The notes under the pieces: generated by a model
What the model saw: only the letters and a program-made list of their open reading frames with translations
Told to the model about the DNA's origin: nothing
The model's database searches: none
Assembly: GCA_964615975.1 (NCBI GenBank)
Contig: CAZTTH010000087.1
Coordinates: 1 to 8,662 of the forward strand
DNA: 8,662 nucleotides
Source of the DNA: CAZTTH01 sp964615975
GTDB taxonomy: Bacteria; Verrucomicrobiota; Lentisphaeria; JABSQK01; JAJFLO01
Direction of reading: 5' to 3'
Shown: in pieces, positions 1 through 7,544 of the stretch
Numbering within the stretch: the stretch's first letter is position 1
Layout: each line of letters opens with the position of its first letter
Position numbers and translations under genes: made by a program

Positions 1-4
1 TCCC

Positions 5-520
5 ATGCGGATTGGCATCCTCTCAGAAACCCACGGTCATATTGGAAGAACCCTGGAAGCAATCGCCCTGCTGCAGGCCGAAAAGCCCGCGATGATCATT
101 CACTGCGGCGACATCGGTTCTGCGGCAGTTTTAGGGGAATTAGTCGCGGCTTTTCAACCTGAAAACGTTTGCATTCACGCTGTCCTGGGCAATGTCGATT
201 ATCCCGATGATATTTATGATGAATGGCTTCAACCTGGAGTACTTGAAATCCCCGGGCGTTTTGCTGATTTGACGGTGATGGGCAAGCGCATCGCCATTAT
301 CCATGGCGACGATGACCGGCGCCTGCAATTGACGCTTGCCGCCGGGGATTATGATTATGTGTTCACCGGCCATACTCACAGCAAATCTGATCGCTGGGTG
401 CATACCACCCGGGTGATCAACCCCGGCGCTGTTTATCGGGCACGACTTCCATCGGTCGCGATTTTGGATTTGTCCACCGGCACCCTGCGTTATCTTGATT
501 TGCCCCAGCCGATTGAGTGA
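5..520 (+). CDS. YfcE/MJ0936-type metallophosphoesterase
   Basis: This 171-residue protein is a small single-domain calcineurin-like phosphoesterase of the YfcE/MJ0936 group, which hydrolyses phosphodiesters with a two-metal centre in the cytosol. The metal-binding motifs appear in the family order: SETHG at residues 7-11, GD at 35-36, GNVD at 62-65, HGD at 100-102 and GHTH at 122-125, followed by NPGA at 139-142. The full length and the start MRIGIL immediately before the first motif fit the family, so the ATG at 5 is likely the true start, although only four upstream bases are visible and the ribosome site cannot be checked. Residue 8 is Glu where the family nearly always has Asp (SDTHG); this is a metal ligand. 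No signal peptide or membrane segment is seen. The gene is convergent with the operon on the other strand, so it is probably unrelated to it. The physiological substrate is unknown. Confidence 0.9.
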   Translation: MRIGILSETHGHIGRTLEAIALLQAEKPAMIIHCGDIGSAAVLGELVAAFQPENVCIHAVLGNVDYPDDIYDEWLQPGVLEIPGRFADLTVMGKRIAIIHGDDDRRLQLTLAAGDYDYVFTGHTHSKSDRWVHTTRVINPGAVYRARLPSVAILDLSTGTLRYLDLPQPIE

Positions 521-523
521 TTT

Positions 524-562
524 AAAACGGATGTTCCATCACGAAATATGATGGAACATCCG
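524..562 (-). terminator. Convergent hairpin terminator
   Basis: A perfect 13-bp inverted repeat pairs 528-540 (CGGATGTTCCATC) with 550-562 (GATGGAACATCCG) around a 9-nt loop. Read on the minus strand the stem is followed directly by TTTT at 527-524, which fits an intrinsic terminator about 55 nt after the aldehyde dehydrogenase stop. Read on the plus strand it lies 8 nt after the phosphoesterase stop but lacks a T tract, so termination in that direction may be weaker. The stem is only moderately G+C-rich. It sits between two converging genes, the usual place for such a structure. Confidence 0.7.
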
Positions 563-616
563 ATCCAATGCACTTGGTTGGGTAAAACATAATCATTGAT
601 GAACTATACGAAAATT

Positions 617-1791
617 TCAATAGACCATCAACCGGGGTTCGGTCATCTCTTCCATGGTGTACTTGATGCCTTCGCGGCCGAAACCGGAGTTTTTGATGCC
701 GCCATAGGGCATACTGTCGACACGAAAACCAGGAACATTGTTGATGATAATGCCGCCGACTTCCAGCTCTTCATGCGCCTGCTTGACGTGCGCGAAAGTA
801 TTGGTAAAGACTCCGGCCTGGAGACCATAACGGGAGGCGTTGACAGCCTGCAGCGCCTGACCAAAATCAGGCACAGACTCGATCACTGCCACCGGCCCGA
901 ATGCTTCTTCCGAATTGACCTTCATTTTGTCGGTGGTGTTGGTGAGCAGAGTGGGTTCATAGAGATTCCGCCGTTCATCGAGAATTTTGCCGCCCGCCAA
1001 TAGATTGGCGCCGCCGGCAACCGCTTCGTTGATCCAGGAGTGAATCCGCTGCAAATGCTGATTATCGATCAATGGACCGGAAATAACCGCGGTATCATGA
1101 GGATCGCCGGTTGGTATTTGGTGAATCTCCGCCAGCAGCAGTTTGGAAAACTCCTGATAAACATCCGCGACAACAAAAATACGTTGCGTCGATATGCACA
1201 CCTGCCCGGCATAGAGATACGCCCCTTTGGCGACTGCCCTGGCTGCCGTTGCCAGATCGGCGGTTTTATCGACGACCACAGCGGCATTGCCACCGAGCTC
1301 GAGAACCACCTTCTTTTGACCGGCAATCTGCTTGAGATACCAGCCAACTTTTTCGCTGCCGGTGAAGGACAACATCGCCACCCGGGAATCGGTAACCAAT
1401 TTCTCGGCAGCGGGGATGCCGCAAACAACTGCATTAAACACCCCGGCGGGATAGCCGGCTTTTTCGATCAGCCCCGCCAGTGCCAGTGTCGACAGGGGTG
1501 CCTGCGGCGCCGGCTTGACAATCACGGAACAGCCTACTGCCAATGCCGGAGCGACTTTGTGCAGCACCAGATTAAGCGGGAAATTAAATGGTGTAATACA
1601 AGCGATGACACCGATTGGAAAGCGTTTGGTAAACGCGGTTTTTCCTTCTCCCGCGCCATAATCGATGGGCACGGTTTCACCGCCAAAACGGACTGCTTCG
1701 GTGGCGGCAGTGGCGACGGTAATGATACACCGGTCAATTTCTCCCTGAGCATATCCGATTGGCTTGCCAGCTTCGGCGACGATCAGATCGA
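617..1791 (-). CDS. NAD(P)-dependent aldehyde dehydrogenase, 3' part (5' end lost in gap)
   Basis: Aldehyde dehydrogenase superfamily enzyme that oxidises an aldehyde to an acid with NAD(P)+. The reading frame is open from the TGA at 617-619 up to the N gap at 1791, giving about 391 visible residues. A GTG at 1672 could be taken as a start, but the residues upstream of it are clearly family sequence (an EAGKPIGYAQGEIDR segment), so that start is wrong. Numbering from the codon at 1672, the visible motifs are TPFN at 27-30, KPAPQ at 53-57, FTGS at 103-106, the general-base Glu125 in LELGGN, the catalytic Cys159 in AGQVCISTQR, and EEAFGPV in the C-terminal half. The AGQVCIS-type active site resembles the lactaldehyde/phosphonoacetaldehyde/succinate-semialdehyde-like branch, but substrate cannot be told. 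Family members have about 475 residues, so about 80-90 N-terminal residues are missing; the fragment at 1892-1932 probably supplies the start. Last gene of the probable operon. Confidence 0.95.
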
Positions 1792-1891
1792 NNNNNNNNN
1801 NNNNNNNNNNNNNNNNNNNNNNNNNNNNNNNNNNNNNNNNNNNNNNNNNNNNNNNNNNNNNNNNNNNNNNNNNNNNNNNNNNNNNNNNNNN
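1792..1891. other. Assembly gap, 100 N
   Basis: Exactly 100 unknown bases. Scaffolders commonly insert this number when the gap size is not known, so the length should not be trusted and reading frames cannot be carried across it. The gap lies inside the N-terminal coding part of the aldehyde dehydrogenase. From the usual family length the missing coding sequence is roughly 200-260 bp, so the true gap is probably longer than 100. Confidence 0.98.
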
Positions 1892-1932
1892 ATGAAATTG
1901 CTGGTTTTAAGTATGTTTTTATAGGTACTCAT
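1892..1932 (-). CDS. Start of a minus-strand gene, probably the aldehyde dehydrogenase N-terminus
   Basis: On the minus strand an ATG at 1932-1930 opens a frame reading MSTYKNILKTSNF before it runs into the N gap. It is preceded by a good Shine-Dalgarno (AAGGAG, 1947-1942) at 9-nt spacing, so a gene clearly starts here. The next coding sequence downstream on the same strand is the aldehyde dehydrogenase, which lacks its N-terminus at the other side of the gap. The simplest reading is that both pieces are one gene. The frames of the two pieces differ across the 100 N, which means nothing if the gap length is a placeholder. Thirteen residues are too few to prove family membership; a separate small gene hidden in a larger gap remains possible. 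Confidence 0.7.
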
Positions 1933-1941
1933 TGGTTGTTA

Positions 1942-1947
1942 CTCCTT
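1942..1947 (-). promoter_or_regulatory. Shine-Dalgarno of the gene starting at 1932
   Basis: AAGGAG on the minus strand, 9 nt before the ATG at 1932. It is what identifies the true start of the gap-interrupted gene, and it argues against the internal GTG at 1672 as the dehydrogenase start. Confidence 0.75.
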
Positions 1948-1999
1948 CATATACATTGTTTTTTATTGCGCTTTCAGGAATAGAGTGAGTAGCGATCCC

Positions 2000-2995
2000 T
2001 TACTTTATCAATTCATTGGTGGGGGCGCGATTCAAATTAACGATCACCCGTTCTTCAGTAAATGCGGCGAACGATTGCTTCACCGACTTCTCATTGGGCC
2101 ATAGTATCTCCACAGACTGAGACAGCGGGTGGTACGCCGCTGTGTACAAGGTGACAAAATGTTTGGCGAAATTCAAATGATAAAGCGGCTTCTGAAAAAA
2201 GTGCCGGAGAATCGACGGGTAGTCATGTCCGGAATCCTGGATCTGGCGATTGAGATATTGCCGGCGTTCATAGGTATTGGTGGCGGCGGCGTATGACGGC
2301 CATTCGATGATATCCTGATGATTGGTGCAAATAAGCTCGTCCTTGATAACCGGCCGGCGATCGGGATTCAGATAAACGGTGGCATGCCGTCGGTTCCGAT
2401 CCAGCAGTGAGATGTTATAAGACATGTGCATGGGAAGCAATTGCAACTTTTCGCACGCCTGATCCACGGTCGAACAGGTTTCCAAAAGATAACGCATGAC
2501 CAGAGGAATCCCGAATCCCTCACCGACGACCTGGCGACCGCCAAAGGTCAGGGAGGCCACCAGCCCATCACCATTGATCCCGTCCAGCAATCCCCAATTA
2601 CAATCAACCATGCCGATCACCGGTTTCAACCAGTGTGAATGGAGCATGACCCCTTCGAATAACGCCGGATTGTAATCATAATTGCGGATCAGTGCCACAC
2701 TATCGCGAATCCAGATCAATTGACTGCACCCGGTCATATAGGGTGGCGGACAATACATGCCCAAATAACGCGCCGCCAGATCGCCCCCCCCCGCCAGCCG
2801 CGTCAGTTGCTGGTAGATACCGGACAACTCCGGCATATGACAATTGATCATGTCGGTGACCGTCAAATACCCGGGTCGGGTGGTCAATCCTTCCGAGACG
2901 AACCATTTTTGATAAAATGGCCAGGTGCGATGAAAATTTTCGGCCCACTTCGCCCCCGGCTTTTCTTCCGCGACAAAGTTGACAACGACAAACAT
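2000..2995 (-). CDS. C45/choloylglycine-hydrolase-like Ntn amidase or acyltransferase
   Basis: A 331-residue protein of the Ntn-hydrolase group that includes acyl-CoA:6-aminopenicillanic-acid acyltransferase (peptidase family C45) and the choloylglycine/penicillin V acylases. These enzymes cleave or transfer amide-linked acyl groups using an N-terminal Cys, often freed by self-cleavage. The likely nucleophile is Cys90 in MTGCSQ. It is followed by Arg104 and Asp107 in RNYD, which keeps the R-x-x-D spacing of the bile-salt-hydrolase active site, then by DGINGDGL at 138-145, matching the conserved Asn/Gly loop, and by TNH at 224-226, typical of the C45 branch. If the protein self-processes, residues 1-89 would be the released propeptide or a separate subunit. 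No signal peptide is visible, so a cytosolic role is likely. The start ATG lies 2 nt after the ATP-grasp stop and has no strong Shine-Dalgarno, which suggests translational coupling. A run of nine G lies within the AGGGD codons. Substrate unknown. Confidence 0.85.
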   Translation of the reverse strand: MFVVVNFVAEEKPGAKWAENFHRTWPFYQKWFVSEGLTTRPGYLTVTDMINCHMPELSGIYQQLTRLAGGGDLAARYLGMYCPPPYMTGCSQLIWIRDSVALIRNYDYNPALFEGVMLHSHWLKPVIGMVDCNWGLLDGINGDGLVASLTFGGRQVVGEGFGIPLVMRYLLETCSTVDQACEKLQLLPMHMSYNISLLDRNRRHATVYLNPDRRPVIKDELICTNHQDIIEWPSYAAATNTYERRQYLNRQIQDSGHDYPSILRHFFQKPLYHLNFAKHFVTLYTAAYHPLSQSVEILWPNEKSVKQSFAAFTEERVIVNLNRAPTNELIK

Positions 2996-2997
2996 GA

Positions 2998-4485
2998 TTA
3001 CATCATCTTGAAACCGGCCATGTCCTCAATCCGGCTGTGCACCATGTTGAGGTTGGTGGGCGGTTCCGATTTGAATTGCCGGCGAATAGCGCTTATCCAT
3101 GCGCGGGCGCGTTCAGTCAATTTATAGTCATCGGTCATCAGCCGGCCGCGACTGACCAGAATGCCCATATCAGCGCCCTTGTACAAATAATCTCCCTGGC
3201 GCATGATGCGGAGGAAAAATGCTTCCTGCTCGCTCTCAACGGCACGACGATGGGTATCCATGCGGTCGAAATATATGGATTTATCCGCCCGCATGCGCCA
3301 GATTCCGGAACGCGGCGCAGAATTTACCAATTCGATGGTGTCCTCGGTGTGTTTGATCACCATCTGGCTCCAGCTATCGATATTGGCCGGATTTGCCCAG
3401 CGACGATTAATGGCATTGACACTGAGCTCATAAGGCTGATCCATCCATTCGAGTAGATGGAAGACGAACAATGGGGCGTCGGCGAGAGCGAATACCGCAT
3501 GGTTGGTGATCGAACTGGCGCCGGTGACCCGGGGATTGAGTTCCCCCAGATAGATCTTGCCGTTATCCTCGTCAATCAGAAAATCAAGTTCAAAATACCC
3601 TTTATATCCTTCTTTTCTCAACTGGTCACCGAACAGGTGAGTGTATTTTCTGGCTTTCTGGCGGATTGCCGGGGTGAAGACATCGGCATAAATTTCGTTT
3701 CCACACCAGCCGCCGGTGTAGGGAGTCAATTCCTTGAACCCGACCAATTCGGTCATCAGTGGCGCAACGATGGTACCATGCCGGGTCACACAGGCTTCCA
3801 TCGCCGAGCCGCGACAGCGGATGCGTTTCATGATCTTGACCTCGCCTTCCTTGACGATTTCCGCTTCATGTTTCTGCCACTCTTTTTCGTTGGCGATAAA
3901 GAAGGTGGTGTGACCGGAATCGCCAAAGGGGAGCTGAATTACCAGATCCTCGCCCAGTTTTTTGGTTAAATTTCGCAATTCACGATAACTGGTTACCGGG
4001 GCCAGAATATAAGGCACACAGGGGACACCGGCCTTTTCCGCGATGCGATTGGTATTGACCTTGTTGTCCATAAATTGCCGCATGGCAGCGGAAGGGAAAC
4101 AGACTTCAAGTCCCAACCGGCGCGCGATTTTTTCAGTCTTTTCATCAAACATCAGGAACATCGCCTTGCCGGCGTTTTTGCCCTTGCCCCGAGAGCGCAG
4201 ATACTCCACCACTTCCTTGTGTTCCAGCAGATAATTGTTGATCTCTTCGATGCTTTGAAATTCGTTGTGCGGTAATTCCTCTTTCGGACTGAAGACATTG
4301 GGATGAAGTCCATCGAAACATTCGAGATAGGTGATGAATTTGAATCCCTTGATCCATTCATCGGCGCCCAGCAAATTAAAGTTAGTGGCGCTGATAAAAT
4401 AAATGGGAATTTCGTTGCATAAGAAAAAGCGGCGGATATCGGATATCCCTCTTAACATATATGGATTTTTTGTGGTTTTTCGCAT
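2998..4485 (-). CDS. ATP-grasp ligase (carboxylate-amine ligase-like)
   Basis: A 495-residue ATP-grasp protein. The fold activates a carboxylate as an acyl phosphate and joins it to an amine or other nucleophile. Residues 1-135 form a pre-ATP-grasp region. The core runs from about 138 (MDNKVNTNRIAEKAGVP) to about 345, with the nucleotide-binding loop FGDSGHTTF at 187-195, and metal-binding acidic residues Glu299 in FELDF and Glu315/Asn317 in GELNPR. The C-terminal 150 residues, up to MM at 494-495, are not recognised and may shape the acceptor site. There is no biotin-carboxylase partner, biotin carrier or carboxyltransferase in the window, so an annotation as biotin carboxylase would be misleading. 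A strong Shine-Dalgarno (AAGGAGG, 4499-4493) lies 7 nt before the ATG, and the stop is 2 nt from the next start, so the pair is tightly linked. With the decarboxylase upstream, an amine made by that enzyme is a reasonable acceptor, but this is inference. Confidence 0.88.
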   Translation of the reverse strand: MRKTTKNPYMLRGISDIRRFFLCNEIPIYFISATNFNLLGADEWIKGFKFITYLECFDGLHPNVFSPKEELPHNEFQSIEEINNYLLEHKEVVEYLRSRGKGKNAGKAMFLMFDEKTEKIARRLGLEVCFPSAAMRQFMDNKVNTNRIAEKAGVPCVPYILAPVTSYRELRNLTKKLGEDLVIQLPFGDSGHTTFFIANEKEWQKHEAEIVKEGEVKIMKRIRCRGSAMEACVTRHGTIVAPLMTELVGFKELTPYTGGWCGNEIYADVFTPAIRQKARKYTHLFGDQLRKEGYKGYFELDFLIDEDNGKIYLGELNPRVTGASSITNHAVFALADAPLFVFHLLEWMDQPYELSVNAINRRWANPANIDSWSQMVIKHTEDTIELVNSAPRSGIWRMRADKSIYFDRMDTHRRAVESEQEAFFLRIMRQGDYLYKGADMGILVSRGRLMTDDYKLTERARAWISAIRRQFKSEPPTNLNMVHSRIEDMAGFKMM

Positions 4486-4661
4486 GATTGGTCCTCCTTG
4501 TAAATAATATCACGGTAACAAATTAACTTCAGGGGAGATCTCTTTACTCCCTCCGCTTTAATTGATTCTTTTATCCCCTTCGGTTGGATTTAGGTGTTTA
4601 TTTTTTGGCTTTTGTCGGGAGAGCTTTCTTCCGGGTTGGCTTTGCCGGTACAACCGTCTCC

Positions 4662-7430
4662 TTATTGGCCTGCTGTTGGTAGGGTTTGGCCGTTATTGCC
4701 GGCCTTGATCTCCTTCCTGCCCTGGCCGGCAGCCGCTGGCGCCCCGCGCGCTGCCAGGGCGCTATCCTTGAAAATACGCAATCCCAATTCCGGTCGGAAA
4801 CCATGGATTTCCTTGACATCCAATTTCAACAAAAATTCAATGATCTCATGGCTGGCAACCTGGCCTGGCACCAAGACCGGAAAACCCGGAGGATAGGGAA
4901 TAATAAATGACGCCGAGACTGGAAAATTCCCCGCGGTTATGGCGCTCAGACATTCTTCCAGATGCATATAGGCGCAATTATTTTCGTTATACGCCAGAAA
5001 ATATGCCTCCCGGATATTGCCGCCGGGGAGATTGGGCATAATGCGAAAAGAAGAATGAAATTGACTGAAATGCGGCAAGGGCGGCAAATCCGTGGTCAGT
5101 GACTTTATTTTAGCTTCTTCAATCTGTAATTCCGTGGCGTTCATGGCCTTGAATTTCTCGTCCAGTTGCGCCGCGATCTTCAGCAGGACACCAATCAGAT
5201 AGGCTACCGAACTTTTGGTGGAACCGATATTGGTCATGAACAACACGGTATTCCGCGAAGTTTTATTGATTTGAATCCCGAATTGATTCATTAAATAAAA
5301 GTTCTTGAAGGTATCACCATCGACTCCAGTCTTGCCGACAAAGATGTTGATCTTGGTGGGATCGAGGACGAATTCATCTTTCTCCCAGGCTTCTTCCATA
5401 CGATTCCATCCGGTTTCGGGATGATGATATTGCGTGATCGCGGATTGGCGATACTCCTCGGGAATAAAGTTTTTCACCGTCAATACGTCAAAATAACGTT
5501 TGAGTTTGGGATGCGATTGAATGCGCCAGCGTAATGACATCGCCATCTCGATACTTTTTTCCACCATTTCATAGCCTTCGAATTGCACCTGCCGGCGGCC
5601 GACATCGAGAGAGGCAAGAATCTGGTAATTCGCAGAAGTCGAAGTATGAGTCATGTAGGCTTCCAGGAATGCCGTTTCTGAACGGCGCTTGAACTCTTCA
5701 TCATAGATATGAATCATCGATCCCTGGCGTAACGACGACAAGGTCTTATGGGTCGATTGGGTGGCGTAGACCCTGATTTTGACTTTGTCAGGATCGGGCA
5801 GACGCGGCACTTCACCGGCAGCCAGTTGTCGACAGTGATCATCATATTCCTGGCGATAGTCAACGCGGGCATATTTTCGATAGAGCTTTTGCGCGACATA
5901 CATCGCGGTGCGTTGTTTATAGATCGGGGTAAAGGCAGCGAAGGCAAACCAGGCTTCATCCCAGAGAAAAATCAGATCCGGTTTAATCGCCAGCGCTTCC
6001 TCCATGACCCGTTCGACATTGTAGACGATACCGTCGAAGGTGCAATTGGTAAGCAATAACATCTTGACGCGATCAAGCTGGCCGGCCGCCTTGAATTGCA
6101 GGAGCTTATCCTTGATGGTTTGCAAGGGAACCGCGCCATACATCGAATACTGTTGCACCGGATATGAATCGAGATACACGGGATAACCGCCTCCCAGCAC
6201 CAGTCCATAGTGATGCGATTTATGGCAATCCCGATCGATCAGAACAAAATCCCCCGGCTCAATCAACGCCTGAACCACGATTTTATTGGCGGTCGATGTG
6301 CCGTTGGTGACGAAAAAGGTATGCAGCGAGCCAAAGGCCCGGGCGGCGTTTTCCTGAGCCTTCTTCAATGGTCCGGTGGGGTGCAGCAACGAATCCAGGC
6401 CGCCGGTGGTTGCCGAGGTTTCAGCGAGAAAGAGATTGCGCCCATAAAACTCCCCGAAATCCTGTATCCATCGTGATTTGAACACCGAATTGCCGCGCGA
6501 AATCGGCATGGCATGGAAGACCCCGGTCGGTTTTTGACTGTATTCGACCAGAGCGCTGAAAAAGGGGGTCTCGTAGCGGTCTTTTATCCCGCGGATGATA
6601 CTCAAATGAATTTCCTGCAAATCTTCCTTGCGATAAAATATCCGGCGGAAGAGTTGGAGGGATTTATCGTCGATTTGATTCAAGGAAATATCGGTCACAT
6701 AATACAAATCGACTTCCGGCCGCATCCGTTGGATTTCTCTTCCCAGAATCGGTCCCAACTCATGATCGGTCATTTTCTCGAAGCGGCGATTGACTGCCCG
6801 GGTAATAAAGGGCTGGATGACCTCCAGGTTGTTGGTCGTCGGATAGGGAATGCCATAACGGATGACACAGGCCTGGATATTGGTATTGAAGAGGATAGAG
6901 ATCAAGGCATCCTGAAATGAGTTGACGATCACCACATCGTAATGAAATTGTTCGCGGTCATCCTTGATTTCTGCCAGCTTGCCGACGAGGACCCGTTGCT
7001 CACCTGCGTTGAGATTGTCGACAATCAGGACATCAAAGCCATTTTTCTTTACCTGCTGGCCGGTAGTTTCATCCATTCCTTTCTTTTCTCGATCCTGCCC
7101 CATGTCGAAACGCAGGGGATTGTCGCGGTAGGTTTCGCTGGATAACAGGCGGACGATATCGCTGACGGTATGGGCCAGGGTGACATATTCCTTGCGGCGA
7201 TACATGCCGCGCAGCATCTCCAGCGCCGCGACACCGGGATAGGTCCAGTATTGCTCCAAGAGTTTAAGCACATCGAAGGCATCGAGAATTTTACTGGTTT
7301 GTTGCGCGGAATCGCCACTTTTCTTTTTGAGATGATTGGCGGCAACCTTGAGCTCATTCCAATGATCAAGACGGAGCTGGATGACATTGAAATAGTCTTT
7401 TAATTTATTCTGGTAGTTCTTGTCATGCAT
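4662..7430 (-). CDS. Large PLP-dependent Orn/Lys/Arg decarboxylase
   Basis: A 922-residue fold-type-I PLP enzyme of the Orn/Lys/Arg decarboxylase family, which makes cadaverine, putrescine or agmatine from the matching amino acid. Residues 1-280 correspond to an N-terminal extension plus a wing-like alpha/beta domain (FDVLIVD at 132-138, YDVVIVNS at 164-171). The PLP domain follows: NGTSTANK at 376-383, DRDCHKSHH at 399-407, the pyridine-contacting Asp491 in WDEAW, and the Schiff-base Lys562 in TQSTHK. The C-terminal domain has IPYPPGFPVLVPG at 844-856. It is about 200 residues longer than the E. coli inducible enzymes (about 710-755). The distance from Asp491 to Lys562 is 71 residues against 37 in E. 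coli LdcI, so there is an insertion of about 35 charged residues. Which amino acid is used cannot be read from motifs. AAAGGA lies 6 nt before the ATG. The last 35 residues are Ala/Gly-rich, and a second open frame runs past the stop. Confidence 0.93.
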   Translation of the reverse strand: MHDKNYQNKLKDYFNVIQLRLDHWNELKVAANHLKKKSGDSAQQTSKILDAFDVLKLLEQYWTYPGVAALEMLRGMYRRKEYVTLAHTVSDIVRLLSSETYRDNPLRFDMGQDREKKGMDETTGQQVKKNGFDVLIVDNLNAGEQRVLVGKLAEIKDDREQFHYDVVIVNSFQDALISILFNTNIQACVIRYGIPYPTTNNLEVIQPFITRAVNRRFEKMTDHELGPILGREIQRMRPEVDLYYVTDISLNQIDDKSLQLFRRIFYRKEDLQEIHLSIIRGIKDRYETPFFSALVEYSQKPTGVFHAMPISRGNSVFKSRWIQDFGEFYGRNLFLAETSATTGGLDSLLHPTGPLKKAQENAARAFGSLHTFFVTNGTSTANKIVVQALIEPGDFVLIDRDCHKSHHYGLVLGGGYPVYLDSYPVQQYSMYGAVPLQTIKDKLLQFKAAGQLDRVKMLLLTNCTFDGIVYNVERVMEEALAIKPDLIFLWDEAWFAFAAFTPIYKQRTAMYVAQKLYRKYARVDYRQEYDDHCRQLAAGEVPRLPDPDKVKIRVYATQSTHKTLSSLRQGSMIHIYDEEFKRRSETAFLEAYMTHTSTSANYQILASLDVGRRQVQFEGYEMVEKSIEMAMSLRWRIQSHPKLKRYFDVLTVKNFIPEEYRQSAITQYHHPETGWNRMEEAWEKDEFVLDPTKINIFVGKTGVDGDTFKNFYLMNQFGIQINKTSRNTVLFMTNIGSTKSSVAYLIGVLLKIAAQLDEKFKAMNATELQIEEAKIKSLTTDLPPLPHFSQFHSSFRIMPNLPGGNIREAYFLAYNENNCAYMHLEECLSAITAGNFPVSASFIIPYPPGFPVLVPGQVASHEIIEFLLKLDVKEIHGFRPELGLRIFKDSALAARGAPAAAGQGRKEIKAGNNGQTLPTAGQ

Positions 7431-7480
7431 GATTGATCCTTTACTGATTATTTATTCACTTATGGGCTAGAGTCTGTCGT

Positions 7481-7505
7481 AATAAACAATCCCGCTCAGC
7501 GGGAT
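7481..7505 (-). terminator. Hairpin with T-rich tail after the nitrilase gene
   Basis: On the minus strand ATCCCGC (7505-7499) and GCGGGAT (7495-7489) form a 7-bp G+C-rich stem with a 3-nt loop, followed by TGTTTATT at 7488-7481. It lies about 40 nt after the nitrilase stop and about 50 nt before the decarboxylase start. The shape fits a weak intrinsic terminator or an intra-operon attenuator or mRNA-stabilising hairpin. The T tract is interrupted, so full termination is doubtful. Confidence 0.5.
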
Positions 7506-7544
7506 GGCGCGTTCTGTATTCACTTTGGTTGCGGTCATGCCTCA

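Noticed and set aside
596..1003. Plus-strand frame of 135 codons antisense to the dehydrogenase
   Set aside because: Shadow of the conserved C-terminal dehydrogenase sequence; no ribosome site and no recognisable motif.
1040..1924. Long plus-strand open frame running through the N gap
   Set aside because: It is antisense to the aldehyde dehydrogenase, is open only because N is translated as X, and its protein has no family features.
2700..2948. Minus-strand frame of 82 codons inside the C45-like gene
   Set aside because: It overlaps the real gene in another frame and arises at the G9 tract; the main frame carries the family motifs on both sides.
2998..4485. Biotin carboxylase or acetyl-CoA carboxylase subunit
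   Set aside because: The ATP-grasp motifs alone would suggest it, but no biotin carrier or carboxyltransferase is present and the C-terminal region is not that of biotin carboxylase.
4533..4551. GGGAG/CTCCC hairpin in the spacer between decarboxylase and ATP-grasp genes
   Set aside because: Only 5 bp with a 9-nt loop and no T tract after it; too weak to call a terminator.
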